From: Mycobacterium sp. AT1
GTDB taxonomy: Bacteria; Actinomycetota; Actinomycetes; Mycobacteriales; Mycobacteriaceae
Assembly: GCF_002043095.1 (NCBI RefSeq)
Contig: NZ_MVOC01000008.1
Coordinates: forward strand, 1-64,000
Length of the DNA stretch: 64,000 bases
Direction: 5' to 3'
The position numbers and the translations under genes were made by a program. Positions 7,654-15,201 of this stretch are shown here, in pieces (position 1 is the stretch's first letter; every line of letters starts with the position of its first letter). The notes under the pieces were generated by a model. It did not search any database. It saw only the letters and a list, made by a program, of their open reading frames with translations, and was not told where the DNA came from.

Positions 7654-8853
7654 ATGCGAACTCCGGTGGTCCTGGTCTGCGGCCAGGCCGGTGCGAACAC
7701 CGTCGCCGACGCCTTGCTCGCGCATCCGGGCACGGCCGTCGTCGAGCACGAGTTCGACGGCCAGGTGGTGCGCCGATGGGTCGCAATCATGCGTCAAGGC
7801 AAGGTGTCCCGAAGCGAGGTCGCCTTGGAACTCACCAAGGGCTGCGTGTCGTGCACGACGCGCGACGACCTGCTGGTGCTGCTGCGCCGGGTCCATCGCC
7901 GCGACGACGTGCACCGCATCGTCGTACTCCTCGCGCCGTGGACGGAGCCCGAATCCATCTGCCACGCAATCAATCACGTGCCGGTGCGAGTCGGCGTGGG
8001 CTACCTCGACGGTACCGCTGCCCGCGACGTCGAGATCAGCGCCGTGGTCGCCTGCCTCGACACCGAGTCGTGGCGGGGACAGGCGCTCGGCGACGACGAG
8101 CTGCCCGACGGACGTCCCGTCGCCCAGGTCGTCGTCGATCAGGCCGAATTCGCCGACGTCGTCGTCCTCACCGAGCCCGAACACACGACCATCGCCATTC
8201 TCAAGCGGCTGGCGCCGTGTGCCCGCATCACCGTGGGCCACCGGCACCTGGAGATCGCACTTCGCCATCTGCACCCGCTGGCGCGGCGGGGCGCCGACTC
8301 CGACCCGCACGAGCCTCTCCTGGCGGGCGAACCACCGCTGGCGCCGGACGGCGACGTCGCGCTGACGGAGTTCTCGGCCCAGCGGCCGTTTCACCCAGGG
8401 CGACTCCACGCCGCGCTCGACGTGCTCCTCGACGGCGTCATCCGGTGCCGGGGGCGCATCTGGTTGGCTCCGCAGCCCGACAACGTCGTATGGGTCGAGT
8501 CGGCGGGCGGGGGTCTGCGCGTGGCGCACACCGGTCCGTGGCTGGCCGCGATGGACGCCGACGAGTTGGCAGACGTCGATCCGGAACGGAAGGCCGTCGC
8601 CGCCATGCGGTGGGACCCCACGCACGGCGACCGCCAGACGTCGACGACGGTCCTTTCCTGCGGGGCCCGGCCGGCCGAGATCAGCGCCGCCCTGCACGAC
8701 GCCCTGCTCACCGACGACGAGTTCCGTCGGCCATGGGAGTGGGACCAGTACGACGATCCGTTCGGCGACTGGCACGAGGACCCGTGTGACTCGACACCCG
8801 AGTTGCACGACGAGGTAGCCGCACGCGGCAGTCACGAAGGAGACGACGAATGA
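7654..8853 (+). CDS. mrf: CobW-family-like zinc-starvation protein (Rv0106/MRF type)
   Basis: This 399-residue protein follows the CobW/YciC pattern but the key motifs are eroded. The P-loop position reads CGQAGANTV (residues 9-17), lacking the glycine-lysine of GxxGxGKT. The metal motif reads GCVSC (C64, C67), so the middle cysteine of GCxCC is Ser66. The C-terminal CobW domain with [15 protein letters not shown] is intact. It looks like the orthologue of Rv0106, a FurB/Zur target. I believe this is the factor called MRF that recruits the hibernation factor MPY to zinc-free ribosomes, but I assign the symbol from memory. The start at 7654 follows AAGGAG. Its stop overlaps the L31 start by 4 bp, which ties it to the ribosomal paralogues. 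Confidence 0.8.
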   Translation: MRTPVVLVCGQAGANTVADALLAHPGTAVVEHEFDGQVVRRWVAIMRQGKVSRSEVALELTKGCVSCTTRDDLLVLLRRVHRRDDVHRIVVLLAPWTEPESICHAINHVPVRVGVGYLDGTAARDVEISAVVACLDTESWRGQALGDDELPDGRPVAQVVVDQAEFADVVVLTEPEHTTIAILKRLAPCARITVGHRHLEIALRHLHPLARRGADSDPHEPLLAGEPPLAPDGDVALTEFSAQRPFHPGRLHAALDVLLDGVIRCRGRIWLAPQPDNVVWVESAGGGLRVAHTGPWLAAMDADELADVDPERKAVAAMRWDPTHGDRQTSTTVLSCGARPAEISAALHDALLTDDEFRRPWEWDQYDDPFGDWHEDPCDSTPELHDEVAARGSHEGDDE

Positions 8854-9110
8854 AACCAGGCATCCACCCCGACTACCACCCGGTGGTGTTCCAGGACGGC
8901 AACACCGGTACGCGCTTTCTGACGAGGTCGACGATCACCAGTTCCCGCACGGTCGACTGGCCGACCCCCGACGGAATCAAGACCTATCCCCTTGTCGTCG
9001 TGGATGTTTCGTCAGACTCACACCCGTTCTGGACGGGTTCTCAACGCCACAACGACACCGCGGGCCAGATCGAGAAGTTCCGCCGTCGCTACGGAACCCG
9101 CGAACGGTAG
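8850..9110 (+). CDS. rpmE2: Ribosomal protein L31 type B, zinc-free paralogue
   Basis: This 86-residue L31 opens [14 protein letters not shown] and contains the [12 protein letters not shown] block typical of type B. It has no cysteine at all, so the zinc-binding CxxC of the housekeeping form is absent. Such paralogues replace the zinc-bound protein when zinc is scarce, releasing metal and remodelling the ribosome. The ATG overlaps the upstream CobW-like stop (ATGA at 8850-8853), so it shares the Zur-controlled promoter. It converges with the canonical CobW gene 28 bp downstream. Confidence 0.95.
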   Translation: MKPGIHPDYHPVVFQDGNTGTRFLTRSTITSSRTVDWPTPDGIKTYPLVVVDVSSDSHPFWTGSQRHNDTAGQIEKFRRRYGTRER

Positions 9111-9138
9111 TCCCGACCGGCGTCGAGTCGCGGCCGTC

Positions 9139-10281
9139 TCAATGGGTGTGGGTGACGCCCCACGCGGGCAGCGGGTCGTGGTAGGTCAGCCACTCCCGCT
9201 GGCCCGCCGCGACTTCGGCGTCGGTCAGCAGGGCGGACTCGAACTGGTCGTGCACCAGGGCACGGTCCAGCCGGACCCCAATGATGACGATCTCCTGCCC
9301 TGGCGCGAACTCCGCAGTGGCCCACGGCTGCGCCGGCTCGATCACCAGGTTGGGCCCGGCCTGGGACCAGATCGCGGCAATCAGGGGGCGGCTGGCGATC
9401 CAGCAGAATCCCTTGCTACGCAACAGTCCCGTGACGTTCTCCAACACCCGCGCCAACCGGTCGGGATGAAACGGACGATCGGCTCGGAACGTCATGCTGC
9501 TGATGCCGTACTCCTCCGTTTCGGGCGTGTGCCCTTCGGCGATCTCCTCGTCCCATCCGGGCGCGGACTCCGCGAGCACGGGATCGAACAGCCCGGTGTC
9601 GAGGACGGTCTCCAGCGGCACCACCCCGTGATCGGTGCGGGTGATCCGAGCCGTCGGATTGAGCCGACGCAGTATCGTTTCAACCGTCCCGCAGGCACTT
9701 TCACTCACCAAGTCGGTCTTGTTGAGCAGGATCACGTCGGCGAACTCCACTTGGTCGACCAGCAGATCGGAGATGCTGCGACCGTCCTCGTCGGCGGCCG
9801 CCAGGCCCCGCTCGGTGAGCGCGTCCCCGCGGGCGAGTTCGAGCAGGAACGTCGAGGCGTCGACCACGGTGACCATGGTGTCGAGCCGAGCCACCCGAGA
9901 CAGCGCGAATCCGTCGTCGAACTCCCAGCCGAACGTCGCCGCCACCGGCATCGGTTCGGAGATTCCGGTCGACTCGATCACCAGGTGGTCGAACCTGTTC
10001 TGCACGGCCAAGTCCCTGACTGCGTCGACCAAGTCCTCGCGCAGGGTGCAGCAGATGCATCCGTTGGTCAGTTCGACGAGCTTCTCCTGGGTGCGATCCA
10101 GGTGGCCTTGACCGGCGATGAGGGCGGCGTCGATGTTGACCTCGCTCATGTCGTTGACGATCACGGCCACCTTGCGCCCGTCACGGTTGGCCAAAATGTG
10201 GTTCAGCAGAGTGGTCTTGCCCGCCCCGAGGAAGCCGGACAGGACGGTTACGGGCAGGCGTCGAGACTCGGCCGGAGGCAT
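9139..10281 (-). CDS. CobW/YciC-family GTP-binding metallochaperone
   Basis: This 380-residue protein has every canonical COG0523 motif: Walker [10 protein letters not shown] at 16-24, [10 protein letters not shown] near 43, the metal-binding GCICC with Cys75, Cys77 and Cys78, NKTDLV, and a C-terminal CobW domain with [15 protein letters not shown]. Zur-controlled members (ZigA, ZagA, YciC) deliver scarce zinc to client enzymes. The ATG at 10281 is only 3 bp from the Zur-like palindrome at 10285-10307, so there is no room for a Shine-Dalgarno sequence. Leaderless transcription is likely. It lies directly after znuB on the same strand with its own box. Confidence 0.93.
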   Translation of the reverse strand: MPPAESRRLPVTVLSGFLGAGKTTLLNHILANRDGRKVAVIVNDMSEVNIDAALIAGQGHLDRTQEKLVELTNGCICCTLREDLVDAVRDLAVQNRFDHLVIESTGISEPMPVAATFGWEFDDGFALSRVARLDTMVTVVDASTFLLELARGDALTERGLAAADEDGRSISDLLVDQVEFADVILLNKTDLVSESACGTVETILRRLNPTARITRTDHGVVPLETVLDTGLFDPVLAESAPGWDEEIAEGHTPETEEYGISSMTFRADRPFHPDRLARVLENVTGLLRSKGFCWIASRPLIAAIWSQAGPNLVIEPAQPWATAEFAPGQEIVIIGVRLDRALVHDQFESALLTDAEVAAGQREWLTYHDPLPAWGVTHTH

Positions 10282-10284
10282 CCC

Positions 10285-10307
10285 TTAATGATAATGATTT
10301 TCATTAA
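10285..10307. promoter_or_regulatory. Zur/FurB box C, upstream of cobW
   Basis: A 23-bp palindrome with arms TTAATGATAAT and ATTTTCATTAA around a central G and one mismatch (A293 opposite T301). It is the best Zur box in the window. It fills the 31-bp gap between the znuB stop (10313) and the cobW ATG (10281), so cobW has a zinc-responsive promoter separate from znuABC. Confidence 0.85.
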
Positions 10308-10312
10308 AAGTG

Positions 10313-11269
10313 TCACGCCGGCGTCCGCGATCCACCCGTGTCGACCGACTTCGGTTGCAGCAGCGCGCCGGCGGGTTCGGCAGGCGCGACGCCGCCCGAA
10401 TGGGTCGGGTGGTCGAGCACGTCCGCGACGCGACGGCCACGATGGTCAATCAGCCACACCACCAACCAGATGCCGCAGGCAACGGTGACGACGAGGAAGC
10501 TGGGCGGCACGTTGAACATCGCCGACGCCCCGAGCCCGAGCCAGACCGAACACACGCTGATCGCGGCGGAGATCGCCATGGCAAGGGACGGACGTGGGGT
10601 CAGCATGATCCCCGTGGCCGCGGGCGTGACCAACAGCGCGAACAGCAGCAGCGTGCCGACGGCCTGCACCGCCATCGTCACGGCCAGCGCGAGCAGCAGC
10701 ATGAACACGACCGAAAGCGCCCGCACCGGAACGCCCTTCGCCTCGGCGACGGGAGCGTTGATCGAGCTGTACAGCAGGGGCCGGTAGATCAACCCGACGC
10801 ACAACATCAGCACCAGGAAGAGGACCGAGAAGCCGATCAGCTGCTCGTGCGAAATCGCCAGCAGGTTGCCGAACAAGACGTTCGTCATCGTGCTGGAACT
10901 CTTGGTCGCCAGGGAGTTGAAGAACAAGCCGAGCCCCGTCGCGAAGGCCAAGGTCGTCCCCGTCACGACGTCGCGGTCGGAGGCCCGTTTGCCCAATGCG
11001 CCGATGACCAGCGCTCCGCCTGCGCAGAACACTGCCAGACCGAGGACGGGCGGAATGCCGAGCAGCACCGCACCCGTCGCGCCGGGCAACCCCATGTGGG
11101 CGAGGGCGTGCGCGGCAAAGGCGTTGCGGCGCACCACGATGAAGTAGCCCATCAACCCAGAGGCCAGCGCGACGACGGTTCCACCGATCAGCGCGTTGCG
11201 CATGAACGGCGAGCCGAGGATCGTCCACCAGTCCTGCTGATAGCCGATGGCCACCAACTGTGTCGTCAC
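10313..11269 (-). CDS. znuB: Zinc ABC transporter permease ZnuB
   Basis: This 318-residue membrane protein of the ABC-3 family has about eight hydrophobic segments. It carries the family blocks ALIGGTVVALASGLMGYFIVVRR near residue 30 and AHALAHMGLPGATGAVLLG, where the cytoplasmic ATPase normally docks. The GTG start at 11269 overlaps the znuC stop (GTGA at 11266-11269). It would form the channel of the high-affinity zinc importer with ZnuC and ZnuA. The Zur box in front of znuA makes zinc, rather than manganese or iron, the most likely substrate. Confidence 0.92.
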   Translation of the reverse strand: MTTQLVAIGYQQDWWTILGSPFMRNALIGGTVVALASGLMGYFIVVRRNAFAAHALAHMGLPGATGAVLLGIPPVLGLAVFCAGGALVIGALGKRASDRDVVTGTTLAFATGLGLFFNSLATKSSSTMTNVLFGNLLAISHEQLIGFSVLFLVLMLCVGLIYRPLLYSSINAPVAEAKGVPVRALSVVFMLLLALAVTMAVQAVGTLLLFALLVTPAATGIMLTPRPSLAMAISAAISVCSVWLGLGASAMFNVPPSFLVVTVACGIWLVVWLIDHRGRRVADVLDHPTHSGGVAPAEPAGALLQPKSVDTGGSRTPA

Positions 11270-12054
11270 GGCGCGCTCCTCATGTACATCTCGCCCTGCG
11301 GGGTGTGTACCACCCGAATGGGGGTGCCGTACAGGTGGCTGAGCAGCGCGTCGTCGACGACGTCGGTCATCGTGGCGTAGTGCGGATGCCCGTCGAGTAG
11401 GTAGATCGCACTGTCGAGCATCGTCAGCAGGGGGTTGAGGTCGTGTGCGACGACCAGAATGGTCACGCCCAACTCGCGGTGCAGCCGCGCCAACAGCGCG
11501 ACGATCTCGCCCTGACTGCGCAGATCGAGGGACGCCAGCGGTTCGTCCAGAATCAACATCCGCGGCTTGGAGACCAACGCTTCGGCGATGGCGATGCGTT
11601 GACGCTGCCCGCCGGACAGCAGTGCCAAACGACGGTCGGCGAACTCTCCTGCGTCGACCGCGGCCAGGGTCTCCTCGACGGTCTGGCGTTGTGTGGCAGT
11701 CGCCCGGCCGAACGCCCAGCGCCGGCCGGTCAGCCCGAGCATCACCACGTCGCGGGCGCGGATCGCCTCGCCCGCGGTGGCGGCGTAATCCTGCGGGACG
11801 TAGCCGATGCCGTCGTTGTCCTCGCCGGGCTTGCGGCCGAAGACGCGCACCTCACCCGACGCGGGCGGAACGAGGCCCAGGATCATGTGCAGGAGGGTGG
11901 TCTTGCCGGCTCCGTTGGCGCCGATCAGGGCGACGATGCCGCCTGCGGGCACCTCGAATGTCGCGTCGGACCAGATCAACCGCCGTCCGCGAACCGCGCT
12001 GACGTCGGTGAACGCCAGCGCAACGGAATCCTGCTCGGACTTAGGTCGAGACAC
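11266..12054 (-). CDS. znuC: Zinc ABC transporter ATP-binding protein ZnuC
   Basis: This 262-residue ABC ATPase has Walker A GANGAGKTT near residue 43, a YVPQDYA Q-loop near 90, signature LLSGGQRQRIAIAEAL and Walker B MLILDEPLASLD, then the H-loop VAHDLNPL. It powers zinc import through ZnuB. The start is a GTG at 12054 that lies inside the last codons of znuA (14-bp overlap), so all three subunits are translated as one coupled unit. Confidence 0.92.
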   Translation of the reverse strand: MSRPKSEQDSVALAFTDVSAVRGRRLIWSDATFEVPAGGIVALIGANGAGKTTLLHMILGLVPPASGEVRVFGRKPGEDNDGIGYVPQDYAATAGEAIRARDVVMLGLTGRRWAFGRATATQRQTVEETLAAVDAGEFADRRLALLSGGQRQRIAIAEALVSKPRMLILDEPLASLDLRSQGEIVALLARLHRELGVTILVVAHDLNPLLTMLDSAIYLLDGHPHYATMTDVVDDALLSHLYGTPIRVVHTPQGEMYMRSAP

Positions 12055-13009
12055 CCAGCGCCTTTGCCAGGGCGGTGAGCTGGCCGTCCTGCCACGCCTC
12101 GAACGAGGTCTGTCCGGGCGGGACGGTCTCGGTGACGTCGACGACGGGCACGCCGGCCTGCTCGGCCGCGGTGCGAATCTGTTCGGGGATCGAGCCCTCG
12201 GTCTGGGTGTTGTACATCAGGACGTCGACCTTCTTCTCCGCGAGGGCAGTGGTGAACGCTGCGATGTCGGCCGGTGACGGATCGGATTCGTTGGCCGAGG
12301 CTCGCTGGTAGCCCTCGGGGGTCTTGTTGACGAGCCCCATCGCTTCGGCCTGGTAGTCGAAGATTCCCTCGGTGGCAGCGTAGGACTTGCCCGACGCGCC
12401 CGCCTTGATCTTGGCGATCAGGTCGTCATATGGCTTCAACGTCGTGGTGAGCGCTTCCCGACGCTCGCCGAAGTAGCTCGCGGCCTGGGGGTCGAGCTTG
12501 CTCAGCTCCGCGGTCACCGCGTCGGCGACGGCGGTCACCGCGGTTGGGCTGTACCAAAGGTGCGGGTTGGCCCCATCGGCGGTCTTGGTGACTTCGGACG
12601 CGCTGACCACGGGGGCCGCGCCCGCCGAGGACTCGGCCAGCTTCGAGGCCCAAGCGTCGTAGTCCGCTCCGTTCACGACCACCATCTTCGCGCCTGCGAA
12701 GGAGGCGGCGTCGGCGGGTGACGGTTCGTAGTCGTGCGGGTCGACCGATGAGCCGGCCAGGATCGTCTTGACCTTGGCGCAGGCGCCGCCGAGCTCGGAG
12801 ACGATGTCGCCCCACTGGTCGACGCTCACCACCACGTCCACCGGCGCGGTCGGGCACGGCTCGCTGCTCGTCGTACTGGCTCCGGCTGCAGCGGCGGTCG
12901 ACGATGTGGAAGGTGCGGTCTGATCCGAGCCGCAGGCGGCGAGCGCGACGCTCAGGGTCAGCGCGAGGGCGGCGGCAAGTGGTGCCGAACGGTACGGCGA
13001 ATGAGTCAT
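12041..13009 (-). CDS. znuA: Zinc-binding lipoprotein ZnuA
   Basis: This 322-residue cluster A-I solute-binding protein starts with a lipoprotein signal ending LAAC, with Cys26 as the lipid anchor. Metal-ligand regions are visible as SVDPHDYEPSPAD, GANPHLWYSP, and EGIFDYQAE. The His-rich loop seen in many ZnuA proteins is missing. I chose the ATG at 13009 because the signal peptide begins there; the longer open frame would read through a Zur-like box. That box starts 5 bp upstream of the ATG, suggesting leaderless expression. First gene of znuACB. Confidence 0.92.
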   Translation of the reverse strand: MTHSPYRSAPLAAALALTLSVALAACGSDQTAPSTSSTAAAAGASTTSSEPCPTAPVDVVVSVDQWGDIVSELGGACAKVKTILAGSSVDPHDYEPSPADAASFAGAKMVVVNGADYDAWASKLAESSAGAAPVVSASEVTKTADGANPHLWYSPTAVTAVADAVTAELSKLDPQAASYFGERREALTTTLKPYDDLIAKIKAGASGKSYAATEGIFDYQAEAMGLVNKTPEGYQRASANESDPSPADIAAFTTALAEKKVDVLMYNTQTEGSIPEQIRTAAEQAGVPVVDVTETVPPGQTSFEAWQDGQLTALAKALGVST

Positions 13010-13013
13010 GGCG

Positions 13014-13036
13014 AGAATGATAATCGTTTCCAATAG
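13014..13036. promoter_or_regulatory. Zur/FurB-like box D, upstream of znuA
   Basis: AATGATAAT at 13016-13024 is identical to the left arm of box C, and the right arm TTTCCAATA is a degraded match; about 16-17 of 23 positions agree. It lies next to the znuA ATG at 13009. Confidence 0.7.
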
Positions 13037-13127
13037 TCCCCCGCCAGTCGGGATGACATTCACGGCGACTTGAGAGCCGACGCCGGCGTCCGGTTTGCAA
13101 TTTCGACATGGGGCACTACAGTCCACA

Positions 13128-13150
13128 CTAACGACAATGATTTTCATTAA
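13128..13150. promoter_or_regulatory. Zur/FurB box E, upstream of rpmG-rpsN-rpsR
   Basis: The element reads ACAATGATTTTCATTAA at 13134-13150 after CTAACG and matches box C at about 20 of 23 positions. It is 48 bp upstream of the L33 start at 13198 and about 90 bp from box D, so the divergent znuA and ribosomal operons are each served by their own site. Confidence 0.83.
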
Positions 13151-13197
13151 GGGTCGGCGACGAGACGCCGCCCCCGAGGCACTAGGGAGGTAAACCG

Positions 13198-13362
13198 TTG
13201 TCCAGCACAGACATCCGACCAGTCGTCAAGCTTCGCTCGACGGCCGGGACGGGCTACACCTACGTCACCCGCAAGAACCGCCGCAACGATCCGGATCGCC
13301 TGGTCATGCGGAAGTACGACCCCGTGATCCGCAGACACGTCGACTTCCGCGAGGAGCGCTGA
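13198..13362 (+). CDS. rpmG: Ribosomal protein L33, zinc-free paralogue
   Basis: A 54-residue protein beginning (as Met) [16 protein letters not shown] and ending HVDFREER. It aligns with L33 but has no cysteines, as expected for the zinc-independent form. The start is a TTG at 13198, with GGGAGG at 13185-13190 seven bases upstream; no ATG or GTG fits the conserved N-terminus. The TTG start and small size make it easy to miss. Its TGA shares the A with the ATG of rpsN at 13362. Confidence 0.9.
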   Translation: MSSTDIRPVVKLRSTAGTGYTYVTRKNRRNDPDRLVMRKYDPVIRRHVDFREER

Positions 13363-13667
13363 TGGCCAAGAAGTCCAAGATCGTCAAGAACGACCAACGC
13401 CGGGTGATCGTGGCGCGTCATGCCGAGCGACGAGCAGAGCTCAAGCGCATCATCCGATCGCCGGAAACCACTGTCGCACTGCGCATTCAGGCGCAGGCCG
13501 AGCTGGCCCGTCAACCAAGGGACGCCAGCCCCGTCCGAGTGCGCAACCGCGACTCCGTCGACGGCCGGCCGCGGGGGCACCTGCGCAAGTTCGGCCTGTC
13601 CCGAGTGCGGGTGCGGGAGCTCGCCCACGACGGCCAGCTGCCCGGGATACGAAAGGCGAGTTGGTAG
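13362..13667 (+). CDS. rpsN: Ribosomal protein S14, zinc-free paralogue
   Basis: A 101-residue S14 of the long, cysteine-free type ([14 protein letters not shown] near the start, [14 protein letters not shown] near the end). The short housekeeping S14 of actinobacteria binds zinc through four cysteines; this form can replace it when zinc is low. It overlaps the L33 stop by one base and is followed without a gap by rpsR, so the three are one transcript under box E. Confidence 0.95.
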   Translation: MAKKSKIVKNDQRRVIVARHAERRAELKRIIRSPETTVALRIQAQAELARQPRDASPVRVRNRDSVDGRPRGHLRKFGLSRVRVRELAHDGQLPGIRKASW

Positions 13668-13934
13668 ATGGCGCGCACGAAGCCAGCACGCGCCCGGTCG
13701 GGCCGCGGCGGAGAGAACAAACCCGCCAAGCGCAATGCGCTCAAGGCCCTCGGCGTCGACGCCGTCGACTACAAGGACACCGCGAGGCTCCGGACCTTCA
13801 TCTCCGACCGGGGCAAGATTCGGTCGCGCGCCGTCACGGGGTTGACGGTCCAGCAGCAGCGGCAGATCGCCATCGCCATCAAGAACGCCCGCGAGATGGC
13901 ACTGCTGCCATACCCCGGGCAATCCCCACGGTGA
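13668..13934 (+). CDS. rpsR: Ribosomal protein S18, zinc-free paralogue
   Basis: An 88-residue S18 with the family core [18 protein letters not shown] and the [20 protein letters not shown] helix. No cysteines are present. The ATG follows the rpsN TAG directly. A strong hairpin begins within its last codons and should terminate the operon. The L28 paralogue that usually accompanies this operon in mycobacteria is not found next to it here. Confidence 0.95.
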   Translation: MARTKPARARSGRGGENKPAKRNALKALGVDAVDYKDTARLRTFISDRGKIRSRAVTGLTVQQQRQIAIAIKNAREMALLPYPGQSPR

Positions 13935-13967
13935 CGCGCTACAGGTCCTAGCGCGCCCACCGTGGGG
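13924..13967 (+). terminator. Long hairpin at the end of rpsR
   Basis: Outer arms CCCCACGGTG (13924-13933) and CACCGTGGGG (13958-13967) are perfectly complementary. Inner arms CGCGCTA (13935-13941) and TAGCGCG (13949-13955) extend the stem, leaving a seven-base loop. The stem starts before the rpsR stop codon. No U-run follows, which is usual in mycobacteria. Confidence 0.7.
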
Positions 13968-14020
13968 GGTATGCACGTCCGCTGTCGATCTTGCGTACGT
14001 AGGGCCCACGCTCAGCGGAC

Positions 14021-14395
14021 TCAGCCCGACCCGAGCAGACTCAGCCAGTCGTCGCCGGGCAGGGTCGACATCATCGTCGGGCAATAGATGGAGATGGCGA
14101 GCCCGGTCAAGACCTTGGACATCCGCGGAGACGTGCCGTCTCGGGCAGCAAGTGCGGATGCGATCGACGCCATGGTCTCGCCGGGTTGTTGGACCGCCGC
14201 GCAGATTGAATTGCCCAGGGCGGGCGAACTGGACGCTGCGGTCGTCGACGCGCTGGCAGTACCTACGGTGTCGAGGACGGGACTCGTCCCGGTGTCGGCG
14301 TGCGCCATTGTCGGCGCGACAGCTGCCATCGCGACGGCGGCCAGTGGAATCAGGAAGCCCACGGTTGGGATGTGATAGCCGTTGAGACAAGACAT
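14021..14395 (-). CDS. Small secreted two-cysteine protein (DUF732-like)
   Basis: A 124-residue protein with a Sec signal peptide ending near AHAD. The mature part has two cysteines in the pattern ICAAVQQPG ... LAISIYCPTMM, which resembles the DUF732 family of mycobacterial exported proteins. The end reads STLPGDDWLSLLGSG. The ATG at 14395 has a strong GAGGAG Shine-Dalgarno sequence. It is 20 bp after the related gene at 14416-14904 and shares with it the order Cys, QPG, GLAI or LAI, CP, M, SL and GD. Function is unknown; a single disulfide is likely. Confidence 0.75.
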   Translation of the reverse strand: MSCLNGYHIPTVGFLIPLAAVAMAAVAPTMAHADTGTSPVLDTVGTASASTTAASSSPALGNSICAAVQQPGETMASIASALAARDGTSPRMSKVLTGLAISIYCPTMMSTLPGDDWLSLLGSG

Positions 14396-14415
14396 TTCGC
14401 TCCTCGAAACGGATG

Positions 14416-14904
14416 TCAGGTGCCGGGTGTAGCGAGGATGCCTGGCAAACTTCCGGCCACGCCCCCGGTGACGGACGACAGCGGGTTGGCGGTTGGCGTT
14501 GCCATTCCCATCATGCTCGCCGCGTTGCTCAGAACCGTGAAGTCACCGTTTGCCAAGGACGTCATGAAGTTTGGGCACTGGGTCTGGATCGCCAGACCCG
14601 CGACGCCGCCGGCAAGCTGCGAACCCAGCCCACCGTGGCCGCTCGCGGTCGTCGCCGTGCTGACGACCTGGCTGCCCGGCTGCACCAGCATGGGGCACAG
14701 CGAGGTGGCAAACTGCGCGATGATCTGGCTGATCGCACCGTTGTTGCCGATCCCAAAGTCGTTGAGCAGTGCAGCGTCTCCCGCGTCGGCACCAGCCGAG
14801 GCAGGCATCGAGATGGCCACCCCCATCATGGCCGCCAGTGATACGAGGAGACGTACCGCGGTGGCGGTAGGTCTTGCGTGAATTCGGTGGGTCTCGGTAG
14901 TCAT
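14416..14904 (-). CDS. Secreted two-cysteine protein, paralogue of its neighbour
   Basis: A 162-residue exported protein. The signal peptide (LVSLAAMMGVAISMPASAGAD) runs to about residue 37. The mature part has LCPMLVQPGSQ and GLAIQTQCPNFMTSLANGD, echoing the neighbour gene. A Ser/Gly/Pro-rich C-terminal extension of about 40 residues is specific to this copy. I chose the ATG at 14904 because the signal peptide follows it; a longer frame starting at 14961 adds 19 residues without export features. Probably the first gene of a two-gene operon. Function is unknown. Confidence 0.72.
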   Translation of the reverse strand: MTTETHRIHARPTATAVRLLVSLAAMMGVAISMPASAGADAGDAALLNDFGIGNNGAISQIIAQFATSLCPMLVQPGSQVVSTATTASGHGGLGSQLAGGVAGLAIQTQCPNFMTSLANGDFTVLSNAASMMGMATPTANPLSSVTGGVAGSLPGILATPGT

Positions 14905-15201
14905 TCGTGCGCCGTTTCCGTCGTCCAATGGGGTGCGCCGCGAATAAAGAACTGATGGCACGCGGATAACGTTCTGTCACTATGGTCACGTTTGAACCAC
15001 GAATCGGTCACCGTCTGAAACCTATGGGTGTTGCATGAACCAGACGTCGGACTCGGGGCTGTATGGCTCGGGTTCCGCCGCGCCGGCATTCACAGCCCGT
15101 ACAAATATTCGGCCCACAGGATTCACATGTGCACGTTGCATGATCATCCAGCACTTGGGCTCCACCTGCCGCCAGAGCGGTGCGCGACCACGAAGGATGC
15201 G

